Source: JAJYIW01 sp963781665 (GTDB lineage: Bacteria; Chloroflexota; Anaerolineae; Anaerolineales; Anaerolineaceae). From it: a stretch of 64,000 nucleotides of DNA. Shown here one piece after another: positions 17,215 to 24,688 of this stretch (the first letter of the stretch is position 1; the number at the start of each line of letters is the position of its first letter). The stretch covers positions 3,038,001 through 3,102,000 of the forward strand of contig CAWAGA010000002.1 of the NCBI GenBank assembly GCA_963781665.1, given 5' to 3'. The position numbers and the translations under genes were made by a program. The notes under the pieces are model-generated. The model worked only from the letters and a program-made list of their open reading frames with translations. It was not told the DNA's origin and searched no databases.

Positions 17215-18118
17215 CTTACAAATATCTGGTGTCGAATAATCGAGAAAATCCTGTGCCATGAAATCTTCTGTAGAGCTCATCTTAGTTGTGGAAAAGGAAA
17301 ATGTGAGCGGAGCGAACTGTGAAAGAAATATCATTCAAGCGTTACACGTTCGGAAAATAGGAAAGAAAGAGGATGGATGAATTTAAGTGGGTTAGCGGAG
17401 GGAAATAGTTTTGGCGATGGTATTACAATTTGATTAAAATGCAGAGTAAATTCAGGTTTGCAAAGATGGTTCGCAAAGCTGGTACAACCGTTCATAAAAG
17501 CGCGCTATAAAGCTTATAAAAGAGATCGTGAGCAGAAAAATTCCACAGTCATAACCCCCAACGCCCTGTCCTTCTTGTATTCGTGGTATTCCGGTAACTG
17601 CCATCAGGATTTTTTCTTATTGTGGAAGGCAGATGGAAGATAATCCAGTCGATATTTACCTCCCTGTTGTCCCCCCTCCAAACCAATTACTTTTGGACTA
17701 TCGTTGGGGGAGTGAAATAGAGGTTCATATATTACGTTCTTGATTGAAAAATCCGAAAATATCCTATCGTCAGCAATCTTGGCGGTTTAGACGCCTAATA
17801 GAAAATATCATATTATAAGAAAACCTTATAAAGAGGGTCTATTGAAATCTGGAAATATTGATAAAGATGCGAAATGAGTACTTTTTATCGAACAACCACA
17901 GATTTTATCTGTTCATTCCAAATATATTATGATATATTAATTTATAGTAAATAGGGAACAACGGACTTCAGGCAAAATTCCATGATTTGACATCAAATTA
18001 TCAAAACACTTTGTTCAACGGTATCAGGTCTTCGATTGTTGCCGGATAGCTTTATGTTGCAACTTTCGAAGATCAGGCCAATGACAGGTGAATAATTGAT
18101 AAGAAAGGATGTCTCACC
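17215..18118. other. Long AT-rich intergenic region, no gene seen
   Basis: Roughly 900 bp carry only short unsupported frames. The composition is AT-rich with many stops in all frames. A short frame at 17458-17643 has no recognisable family or SD. I see no array, tRNA or transposon ends. It may be decayed DNA adjoining the WYL fragment. Confidence 0.5.
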
Positions 18119-18349
18119 ATGTATCAGCTCATTCGACTGGGCAACTGTATTCACGTTTTCGATAAACAAAATAAGAAATATGTCAAAAGCACCTTTATAA
18201 ACATAAAAAAAGCAACCCTCATCCTCAACCCCCAAACCACCCGCAAAGAAGCGCTTAAGAATATTCAATGGGTTCCCTGCTCAGATCCCAATTGCAGGGT
18301 CCAAAAGTGCAAACAGACCGGCCACTGGATAGCCAGGTCCATCGGATAA
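18119..18349 (+). CDS. Small basic protein with Cys/His cluster
   Basis: The 76-residue protein starts at ATG 18119, nine bases after GAAAGGATG, a moderate SD. The C-terminal part has PCSDPNCRVQKCKQTGHWI, a C-x4-C-x4-C-x4-H spacing that could bind zinc. The N-terminal half (IRLGNCIHVFDKQNKKYVKS) looks like a short beta-rich segment. It is rich in Lys and carries no signal peptide. A hairpin terminator follows at once, supporting a real monocistronic unit. Family and function are unknown. Confidence 0.5.
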   Translation: MYQLIRLGNCIHVFDKQNKKYVKSTFINIKKATLILNPQTTRKEALKNIQWVPCSDPNCRVQKCKQTGHWIARSIG

Positions 18350-18362
18350 CACCAATCATATG

Positions 18363-18409
18363 AACCCAGGTGAAACAATTCAGGTAGCACCTGATGTTTC
18401 AACTGGGTT
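18363..18409 (+). terminator. Hairpin terminator after the 76-residue gene
   Basis: An imperfect stem pairs AACCCAGGTGAAACA with TGTTTCAACTGGGTT and closes through TCAGGT-AGC-ACCTGA. No long T-run follows, so efficiency is uncertain. Confidence 0.6.
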
Positions 18410-18536
18410 CAAATCTAAAGGTAATTACAGGTAAAGTAAGAGTTGAGTTACTTTGACGAATAGGAGATTTATAAAAACGTTGGATTGAACTTCGTTCTAA
18501 GTGCCAGGAGAGCAATTAATAGGGAGGGTTAATGAA

Positions 18537-19100
18537 ATGAAGAGCCATGTACATCAAGTGCATAAAAAGATATTGCTAAGTTTTTTGATTGTTACTCTCT
18601 CAATGAGTTTGGCGGGTTGTGAAACCACACCTTCCCCTTTCAAAGTAAATTATCATCCTGATGATTATGGTGATTTTAGCGAATATATTTATCAGGATTT
18701 GCCTTTTCTGTTTGGTCCTATATCTGAACGATTAAGTGATACTGCCTGGGTTTTAATTTATTTTGAAGAAAATGGCGTTAAGGATTATTCTTCTGCAAAT
18801 GGTCAGTTTATATACTTCGATAGCTTCTGGAAGATGTACGGAAATGATGGTTGTAATTTTCTCTATGGGGTTTATAAAGCAACAACTTTTGGTGGTTTTG
18901 AAACATTTTTATTGAATACGTTGATTGGATGTGTGATTACCGACCCTGATGGAACAGTAAGAATGCTTGGAACTGACGAAAAGTTTGATATTTTGTTGGA
19001 TTATGCGAAAAGTTACAATCTTGACGATTACGAATTGAGATTGAACATATCCAAGGATCGCAAGCTGGTATTCAGAAAACTAGAAGTTATAAAGGAATGA
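18537..19100 (+). CDS. Lipoprotein with META-like (HslJ) domain
   Basis: The start is placed at ATG 18537 because AGGGAGGG lies 9 bases upstream. A longer GTG start at 18501 would bury the signal peptide. Residues 1-30 form a lipoprotein signal (KKILLSFLIVTLSMSLAGC) with lipobox LAGC. The mature part contains DTAWVLIYF, then FWKMYGNDGCNFLYGVYKA and a paired Cys in IGCVITD, a pattern like META/HslJ domains, with W near the N-terminus and GCN in the core. It probably lies on the outer face of the membrane. Function unknown; base composition is AT-richer than its neighbours. Confidence 0.6.
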   Translation: MKSHVHQVHKKILLSFLIVTLSMSLAGCETTPSPFKVNYHPDDYGDFSEYIYQDLPFLFGPISERLSDTAWVLIYFEENGVKDYSSANGQFIYFDSFWKMYGNDGCNFLYGVYKATTFGGFETFLLNTLIGCVITDPDGTVRMLGTDEKFDILLDYAKSYNLDDYELRLNISKDRKLVFRKLEVIKE

Positions 19101-19409
19101 TCGCATAAACAAACCCCATAAAATTTGCTCAATTATGATTGATTAACCAGTCCAATTGCCCCACATAATCCGAATCTTGAGTTTCGCCAATACCAACAAT
19201 TCATAATAAACACATGTCATATTAAACATTGGCAAATATAATTATTGGCGATAGAATTAAATTGTTTGTTCTTATCGATCTCCCCATATAAGATAAATTT
19301 CACATCTGATCTGCTTCTATCATGAAACGCGCATGTTTTTGGTTTCATTGGTGGAATCTTACTTTAATTGTGTGAGTTCAACTGGTTTACATCAAATGGA
19401 GAGGTTGGA
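19101..19409. other. Intergenic region, no gene seen
   Basis: About 300 AT-rich bases contain no supported gene. A promoter for the downstream 19410 gene is expected, but I cannot pinpoint it. Confidence 0.5.
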
Positions 19410-19862
19410 ATGAGCGTAGACTTACTAAACACCCAACATCATTATTTCGGCGCCAGCAATAGAGGTTGGGGGCGCTTCTTGGCCTTAGCAGAAATGTATG
19501 GTTGGCAACCATATGGCACTCTTGAGCCCGCTTGGTGGAATGAGGATGAGTACGGGCTCTGGGATGTAAATGATTTTTATACAAATAACGGACAAATCGT
19601 TATGTCTGCAGATGCAGCAGGAATAGCCCAAGCTCTGGAAAAAGCTCTACATGATATTCCAGATATAGACCTATTTCCTGCTCCACTCAAGGTAGAGAGG
19701 TCATCGATCCTGTCGACATACCTTACTTTGACCGTTCAGCTCATTCAGGTTGATCTGGCTGACCAACCTGATCCAGCTATTTTAGGATTTACAGCTGAGA
19801 CGAAGAGTGTCGTTCGTGAGTTGATGGAATTCTGTTTGGAAGGGCCGTTCCAAATTAAATAA
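19410..19862 (+). CDS. Hypothetical protein, 150 residues
   Basis: The start is placed at ATG 19410 (MSVDLLNTQHHYFGASNRGW) because GGAGAGG precedes it by 6 bases. An upstream frame start at 19368 lacks an SD. The N-terminal half is rich in Trp, Tyr and Asn (WGRFLALAEMYGW, PAWWNEDEYGLWDVNDFYTN), and the C-terminal half is helical (LTLTVQLIQVDLAD). No signal peptide or membrane segment. It looks like an immunity- or DUF-type cytoplasmic protein, but I do not recognise the family. The SSB-like promoter begins about 50 bp downstream. Confidence 0.55.
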   Translation: MSVDLLNTQHHYFGASNRGWGRFLALAEMYGWQPYGTLEPAWWNEDEYGLWDVNDFYTNNGQIVMSADAAGIAQALEKALHDIPDIDLFPAPLKVERSSILSTYLTLTVQLIQVDLADQPDPAILGFTAETKSVVRELMEFCLEGPFQIK

Positions 19863-19910
19863 CCTGTATTAAGCCCTTTCTTCAATCGGCTAAAATATTC
19901 CACCATCAAT

Positions 19911-19976
19911 GGGACAAATGTCCCGCGCTCGACGGGACAATTGCCCATAGCAATTTCACCCATCTTCTGCTAAGAT
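19911..19976 (+). promoter_or_regulatory. Paired palindromic operator and -10, copy A
   Basis: Box 1 GGGACAAATGTCCC (19911-19924) and box 2 GGGACAATTGCCC (19934-19946) have centres ~23 bp apart. They are followed 24 bases later by TAAGAT (19971-19976), a plausible -10. The same arrangement occurs at 27714, 31836 and 60296. The boxes abut the -35 position. Confidence 0.7.
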
Positions 19977-20038
19977 AGCATCATCCTGATTCATTCAGGT
20001 ACCAATTTCATAATCTGTTCAAATCACACGTTGGCCGA

Positions 20039-20491
20039 TTGAAGATCCTGCAGGAGCTTTCTTCGGGTCGTTCTGTTTTAACCATAAAGAAGATAGCCGC
20101 GATCAATGATGTTGATCTCGAAGGAGCCGTTGTCAAGACCTGGAAGTATGCAGATGACTTGCTCTTCCGGCTGGCTTGCTACCGTGATTCAGACTTACCA
20201 CAAAAGGCTCTGAACGTTACACAGGATGCTGCTGACTTTGCCACCATCGGGGTAACTCGTGGCAATTTTGGTGCGCCGGTGATGGTCGAGAAGGGCGGCT
20301 ATGTCCGGGTACATGGTTTCTTCCAGAGCCGAGATTACGAGGAAAGCCTGGCCGATTTCTTGAAGGATGCGCGCGGCGTAGAACTGCCGGTGCCGGAAGA
20401 CCTGGACCCGTCCGTGTTACGGGCCCAACGCGGCACGACCGAAGTGATTGCGCGGCGCATTATGAGCCAGCAAAACGGATCCAAACGGTAA
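20039..20491 (+). pseudogene. SSB-like OB-fold protein, copy A, normal start codon lost
   Basis: The reading INDVDLEGAVVKTWKYADD, LLFRLACYRD, VEKGGYVRVHGFFQSRDYEE matches the intact copy at 32024 almost residue for residue and resembles an SSB OB fold. In copy C translation begins at ATG-ATC-AAT after AAAGGAG. Here that ATG is GCG (20099-20101) and the SD is AAAGAAG, so the normal start is gone. The only upstream in-frame candidate is TTG 20039 without a good SD. The C-terminus (TTEVIARRIMSQQNGSKR) is probably the natural one. The promoter and leader are retained. Confidence 0.6.
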
Positions 20492-20509
20492 TTTTCATGA
20501 ATACGAGCT

Positions 20510-20764
20510 TTACAAACGGTAGTTTGCCACCAGCCGGTGGAGGTTCAGGGGGTACGGAAAACAATTGAATATCTGTGACGGGCAACTTCGTTGCCTGATA
20601 CGTTTGCCGGTGTGCTTTCTCCAGGATGAAAGGATGCCAGTCGTGCGCTGTTCTTGACCAGACAGTTCGGGATGCATATGAAAATCCCTGCGGATAATGC
20701 TTAAATCGGTTAGAAGATTCTTCGCCAAAAGTGTAATTTGTGTTTTTTTTAAATCTCCTTTCAC
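20510..20764 (-). pseudogene. M20 family amidohydrolase, 5' fragment
   Basis: The first ~45 residues (LLAKNLLTDLSIIRRDFHMH, then PELSGQEQRTTGIL) are the N-terminus of M20/hippurate-hydrolase-type amidohydrolases, including the usual RRDFHMHPE. The frame then becomes non-homologous and the rest of the ~390-residue enzyme, with all metal ligands, is absent. An AAAGGAG SD does not stand out. It is a truncated relic left beside the SSB-like copy A, suggesting that a recombination or deletion endpoint lies near 20510-20600. Confidence 0.55.
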
Positions 20765-20862
20765 CTTGTCTTTATCATCACCTTACCCGATTGGCAATCA
20801 AGATCACAGCAGGAGCTGCTTACCTGGGAGGATTGGAATTAATACCTCTTGGCGTGACCTTC

Positions 20863-21468
20863 CTAAATTTTCGGGAGCTTGTGGGCTAACCAGATTGAGC
20901 CAATTGCCCATACGAGCCCGCCAATCGTAAGCACGATCATCGGGACTGGACCCGGGGGCAGATTGAACAGGACGCCGCCCAGAAGGAACAGAAGAGCAGC
21001 CGCGCGTGGCAGGATTCCGGCCCGCAAGATTGCGACCGCAAACACGATATAACCGATCATCGAAATTGCAGCCATGGCAATAAAGGTGACGAGAACTGCG
21101 CCGCTGTTCATCGCGCCGGAAGCAGACAGGATGTCAGGAGCCACATCGGCAAGCACGGGGTAGATCGCCAGCGCAATCAGGCCATCGGCGAAGAATAACG
21201 TTGTCCCAATGGTCGCAAGCACAAAGCCGACCAGGCCCAGCACCCCCATCTTTTCACGTTGAACGGTATAAAGGCCAGAGATCCCAAATAACGTTAGGAG
21301 AGCGGCCAGTATGGGTAGCGCCTGGCCGGGCAGCCAGAGTGGATCGTGGGTTACCGCTGCTCCGGCAAATGAACCCAACAATGCAGCAAGCAGCCAGAAC
21401 CCAGCCATGGAAACGGCCCCGCTGATGAGCGAGTAAGCGATTAATTGATATAGTGTTGACTGTTTCAT
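20863..21468 (-). CDS. Six-helix integral membrane protein (DUF4386-like)
   Basis: The 201-residue protein is almost wholly hydrophobic, with about six membrane segments (ISGAVSMAGFWLLAALLGSF, ALPILAALLTLFGISGLY, LGLVGFVLATIGTTLFFADG, VTFIAMAAISMIGYIVFAVA, AALLFLLGGVLF, MIVLTIGGLVWAIGSIW). AAGGAGTCC at ~21470-21478 on the minus strand provides an SD. It follows the flavoprotein gene by 18 bp on the same strand, so they are probably co-transcribed. No catalytic motif. The name is a loose resemblance only. Confidence 0.65.
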   Translation of the reverse strand: MKQSTLYQLIAYSLISGAVSMAGFWLLAALLGSFAGAAVTHDPLWLPGQALPILAALLTLFGISGLYTVQREKMGVLGLVGFVLATIGTTLFFADGLIALAIYPVLADVAPDILSASGAMNSGAVLVTFIAMAAISMIGYIVFAVAILRAGILPRAAALLFLLGGVLFNLPPGPVPMIVLTIGGLVWAIGSIWLAHKLPKI

Positions 21469-21486
21469 AAAGGACTCCTTTTCATC

Positions 21487-22890
21487 TCACTGCTTTTCCG
21501 GGAGTGGGGCAGCCTTCGCCACCACCTGTTGATAAGGTTGGACCATCTGGATTTTGATCATCTTGTCAAACTTCTTGCGGATCGGTGGGAGGTTTAAGAT
21601 GGGCACTGCAAAAGTATTCATCATCATGGTGCTGAATTCCACCTGTGGAAAAGTTTTGTACAGGCTGTTCTTCTTATAAGCCTGGTGATCTGCGGGAAAA
21701 ATCATTCGCAGGCGGCCGTAGATATCATCGCGGAAAATTTTCATCCCGCCCACGCCCAGGAAGGTCTGCGGGCGCTTGTAACCGTTCAGGGCATATGTCA
21801 GCGCCTGCCTCATTAACTGGTCGAGCAGGCGGTCGAGGTCTTCAGATGAACAGCTTTCATCGCTGACCGTGCCGACCAGGTTGGCCCCCTGAAACTCAAA
21901 GAAACCGCGGAATACTTCCATCAAGTTTGGTTCCTGACTTAAAGGGCCTGAAACCACCAGAGCAACCTGCTTGCCGTTAAGCACCGGGGTATGGGTGTTA
22001 AAAAAAATGCGGTCAAAGAACATCTTCCACCGTGCGGAAAGATAGCGATCCACCATTTGGCCAGCATAAACCAACACATCCGCGGTCATCACGGTGGACT
22101 TATAGAACTCAATATAGCCGTCTTTGCCGGTAAATGCGCAATGGTTATTTGAGCCGCATTCCAGGCAGCCCAGGCAACTGGATTTGATGTCGATGTCATG
22201 GATGTTGACGACCTTGACCTCGCCGGAAAAAGCGCTGCGGCAACGCTGGACCATTTTTACCAGGTTGCTTTCTTTCTCTATTCCATCATGCAGGATGACC
22301 ACTTTCTTCTCGCGGGTCGAAACCGGGTTGGACGGAAGGACCGGCTGGTAGGTAAAATCACTGGTTTTGAGAGGCGGGAATTGGCGCTGAATAGGGACCT
22401 GGTTTTGGACTGTTTCAAAAAACTGCCGGCCAAATATCTCCAGCTGCTTGCGGCCTTCTTCTTTCATCAGGTCATACATATCCGCAGCAAAACTGTCAAC
22501 AAAACGCATTTCCAGATCATCGCAGATGGCATGAATGTAATTGTGGGCAGTATGGTCAAAGAAGTGGATGGAGGTTGACAGGGTGGCGGTATATTTGCCT
22601 TTGAACGCCGCCTGAGCGTTGCGCTCAAAGACAAGCTCGATAAAGCGTTTGTAGTTGGCATGAACTTGGAGAATATATAGCGGGAAACCCCACAACACTG
22701 CGTCTGAGGACTGGATCTGGCCAATGACTTCGTCGAAAGCTTTCAGATCATTCTCTAAACGCCTCAACCGCTGGGCAATGTGCTGAATATTGAATTCGTG
22801 CTGGGGATACAGTTTGGCCAGGTAGGCCACAGATTGCATGGTGACACTCAACTCACCTTTGGGACTGCCGTTCAGGACGGTTATTTTCAT
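21487..22890 (-). CDS. Two-domain NAD(P)H-dependent FMN reductase/flavodoxin-like protein
   Basis: The 467-residue protein contains two flavodoxin-like units. Unit 1 starts KITVLNGSPKGELSVT, the classic FMN-phosphate loop of NADPH-dependent FMN reductases, with SSDAVLWGFPLYILQV at ~60-75. Unit 2 starts KVVILHDGIEKESNLVKMV at ~197 and has the iron-sulfur-flavoprotein-like CLGCLECGSNNHCAFTGKD (Cys cluster) at ~240-258, then ADVLVYAGQMVDRYLSARWK. It probably transfers electrons with FMN. The operon contains flanking small membrane proteins. Intact. Confidence 0.75.
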   Translation of the reverse strand: MKITVLNGSPKGELSVTMQSVAYLAKLYPQHEFNIQHIAQRLRRLENDLKAFDEVIGQIQSSDAVLWGFPLYILQVHANYKRFIELVFERNAQAAFKGKYTATLSTSIHFFDHTAHNYIHAICDDLEMRFVDSFAADMYDLMKEEGRKQLEIFGRQFFETVQNQVPIQRQFPPLKTSDFTYQPVLPSNPVSTREKKVVILHDGIEKESNLVKMVQRCRSAFSGEVKVVNIHDIDIKSSCLGCLECGSNNHCAFTGKDGYIEFYKSTVMTADVLVYAGQMVDRYLSARWKMFFDRIFFNTHTPVLNGKQVALVVSGPLSQEPNLMEVFRGFFEFQGANLVGTVSDESCSSEDLDRLLDQLMRQALTYALNGYKRPQTFLGVGGMKIFRDDIYGRLRMIFPADHQAYKKNSLYKTFPQVEFSTMMMNTFAVPILNLPPIRKKFDKMIKIQMVQPYQQVVAKAAPLPEKQ

Positions 22891-22892
22891 GG

Positions 22893-23297
22893 CTATTTCT
22901 CCTTGCCGGCCATACTATTGGATAAAAGGCCCAACCCCGCCAGGATGAAAAGAATGGGACCGAAATACTTCCAGTCGAGGCTGAATAGAAAACCAAATAC
23001 CAGGACAGTCAACACGATTCCCCCGAGCAGCGAGGCGCGCGCTGGCGCAGTCCATTGATTGCCCGCAGAGCGATATGTCCGCAGAGCAGCACCAAGCGCG
23101 CCGACCGCTGGAATAAGGATGAAAAGCGCCCACCAGTTATCCAAAGGGATGACCCTAAAGCCGGTATTCTGTGCCAGGAAGGCGGCGCCCAGCACGATGA
23201 GAATGATGCCTGCCACCCAGGCTCCTACGCGAGGTGAAACGGCTGGATGTTCTCCGTGATGATTGGACTGCTGGTTGATTGATGATTGGTCGTTCAT
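22893..23297 (-). CDS. Small membrane protein (LiaI/LiaF-like transmembrane region)
   Basis: The 134-residue protein has a polar His/Gln-rich N-terminus, then four hydrophobic segments (AGIILIVLGAAFLAQN, WALFILIPAVGALGAAL, GGIVLTVLVFGFLFSL, GPILFILAGLGLLS). The motif NTGFRVIPLDNWWALFILIP is common in LiaI/LiaF-type and DUF5668 membrane proteins associated with envelope stress. AAGGAAAAA upstream of ATG 23297 may be its SD. Its stop is 2 bp from the flavoprotein start, so they are one operon. Function is inferred from appearance only. Confidence 0.65.
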   Translation of the reverse strand: MNDQSSINQQSNHHGEHPAVSPRVGAWVAGIILIVLGAAFLAQNTGFRVIPLDNWWALFILIPAVGALGAALRTYRSAGNQWTAPARASLLGGIVLTVLVFGFLFSLDWKYFGPILFILAGLGLLSNSMAGKEK

Positions 23298-23376
23298 TTT
23301 TTCCTTCTTTCTGTTTGAATTAAAATTCCTGATAAGGTAAGAAGTTAATGCTCACCTTACGCGCTGTTTCTTGTTG

Positions 23377-24237
23377 TTATGCTGCCTTGACGGTGGTGGG
23401 ATCAGCGGGTTGCCAGGATTGCAGACCCCAGATGATCACTGCGATGAGCACGAAAGCGCCAGCCAGCCAGCCAAAGAGCGGCAGCTTTGGGCCAAGGCCA
23501 AGGCCGCCGGGGAAGACCAATCCCGCAGCAAAGTTGAAGGTATAGTGGGCGACCGTCATTGGCACCAGGCTATCCGGGACATGCTGGTAGATCCAGACCA
23601 TCAGCAGGTTCACCACCACGATAGTTACAGTGAACTCGAGAATATAGATCAGCAGGGCCATTCCTGAATAACCTGAGGCTACCAACCACAACCCCAGGTG
23701 CCAGAAGCTCCACATCAGGCCTAATACCAGGCCGGCCTTGAGCGGGTTGTAGCGCTCCAGCAGTCGTGGCAGCGCAAAGCCGCGCCAGCCTGGTTCCTCG
23801 CCGGTTGGGCCGGTGAGCAGGTTGACCACCAGCAGGTTGAACCAGACGGTAAGCGTCAGCGGAACACCGCCTTCCGGCGCACCGCCGCTCAGCCGATAGC
23901 CCAGAACGGCCAGGGCGACCACCCCGAGCGGGATCAGGCTGGCCAGGTACCAGCCCGCCGGCAGCTTGAAACGCACCAGCCTGGCAAATAGACCCGCTAC
24001 AGCTTCAGGGCCTTGTGTCGCCCGGACGACGATGGCCGCCGATAGGGAGGGCATCCATGAGCCAATGATCGTCACGATCCATACCGTCCAGGGTTGGGCG
24101 TTCACGTCAACGTGCAGGGCGCCGACCACGATGGCCCCAAACAGGATGAGCAGCGTCCAGAAGAAAGCACAACTCATAAAATAGTACGAAAGTACGGGAT
24201 GGCGAACCAGAAAGCTCTTCTTTTCAGCAGTAGTCAT
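23377..24237 (-). CDS. CPBP-family intramembrane glutamic endopeptidase
   Basis: The start is placed at ATG 24237 (MTTAEKKSFLVRHPVL) because CGGAGG lies 6 bases before it; an upstream ATG at 24270 lacks an SD. The protein of 286 residues has 7-8 hydrophobic helices. It carries the CPBP/Abi motifs GEEPGWRGFALPRL (motif 1, EExxxR-like) and LMWSFWHLGLW (motif 2, FxxxH). These are catalytic in Rce1-type proteases. The final segment GGLGLGPKLPLFGWLAGAFV is another helix. The substrate is unknown; relatives act in bacteriocin immunity or protein maturation. Intact. Confidence 0.85.
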   Translation of the reverse strand: MTTAEKKSFLVRHPVLSYYFMSCAFFWTLLILFGAIVVGALHVDVNAQPWTVWIVTIIGSWMPSLSAAIVVRATQGPEAVAGLFARLVRFKLPAGWYLASLIPLGVVALAVLGYRLSGGAPEGGVPLTLTVWFNLLVVNLLTGPTGEEPGWRGFALPRLLERYNPLKAGLVLGLMWSFWHLGLWLVASGYSGMALLIYILEFTVTIVVVNLLMVWIYQHVPDSLVPMTVAHYTFNFAAGLVFPGGLGLGPKLPLFGWLAGAFVLIAVIIWGLQSWQPADPTTVKAA

Positions 24238-24282
24238 AGGAACCTCCGCGGTAGATATAGATTTTTCCATTTGGAGTTTGCA

Positions 24283-24531
24283 TTACAATTTTTTGATAGG
24301 CTGACTCTCCACAGAAATCAGGGTTAATCCCAGATCGCGCAGCCGGTTGAGCAGGCCGTAGAGGGCCGCCTGGTCTGTCGTGGCAACCAACAAAAGAGTT
24401 TCGTCCGCTTGCAGATCATATCTTCCGGTCAAATCGAGCCATTCCAGGAAGGCTTCACTCAAGCAGCCCTTGACGTGCACCTGGTAACCCTTTACGAAGT
24501 TATTTTCGTCAACGATAAAGTCACTAGTCAT
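24283..24531 (-). CDS. Small conserved hypothetical protein, 82 residues
   Basis: A short acidic protein (MTSDFIVDENNFVKGYQVHV, CLSEAFLEWLDLTGRYDL, ETLLLVATTDQAALYGLLNR, LRDLGLTLISVESQ). The C-terminal half has a beta-alpha-beta look with an ACT-like LLNRLRDLGLTLISVE ending. It lies between the CPBP protease and the LuxR-type regulator on the same strand, and similar small proteins accompany such regulators in Chloroflexota (from memory). No membrane segments. Function unknown. Confidence 0.6.
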   Translation of the reverse strand: MTSDFIVDENNFVKGYQVHVKGCLSEAFLEWLDLTGRYDLQADETLLLVATTDQAALYGLLNRLRDLGLTLISVESQPIKKL

Positions 24532-24587
24532 CGATCTTTTCTCAATTCAGGTATTTTTTATCTCTTAGTGAGAATTATAGGAAAAAT

Positions 24588-24634
24588 AAAACCCACAGGC
24601 ATCGTCCGATAGGTTGATGCTTATGGGTTGATTT
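24588..24634 (-). terminator. Terminator of the LuxR/MalT-type gene
   Basis: On the minus strand AACCCATAAGCATC pairs with GATGCCTGTGGGTT around a ~15-base loop and is followed by TTATTTTTC. It lies 55 bp after the regulator's stop. Confidence 0.7.
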
Positions 24635-24688
24635 ATTCGGAAAAACCAGGCAGGTTTTACCTTCTAACAACCTGCTCTGCTTGGCGGT

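Noticed and set aside
16529..18118. Possible CRISPR array upstream of cas10
   Set aside because: No 25-40 bp unit recurs with spacer-like intervals here or elsewhere in the window.
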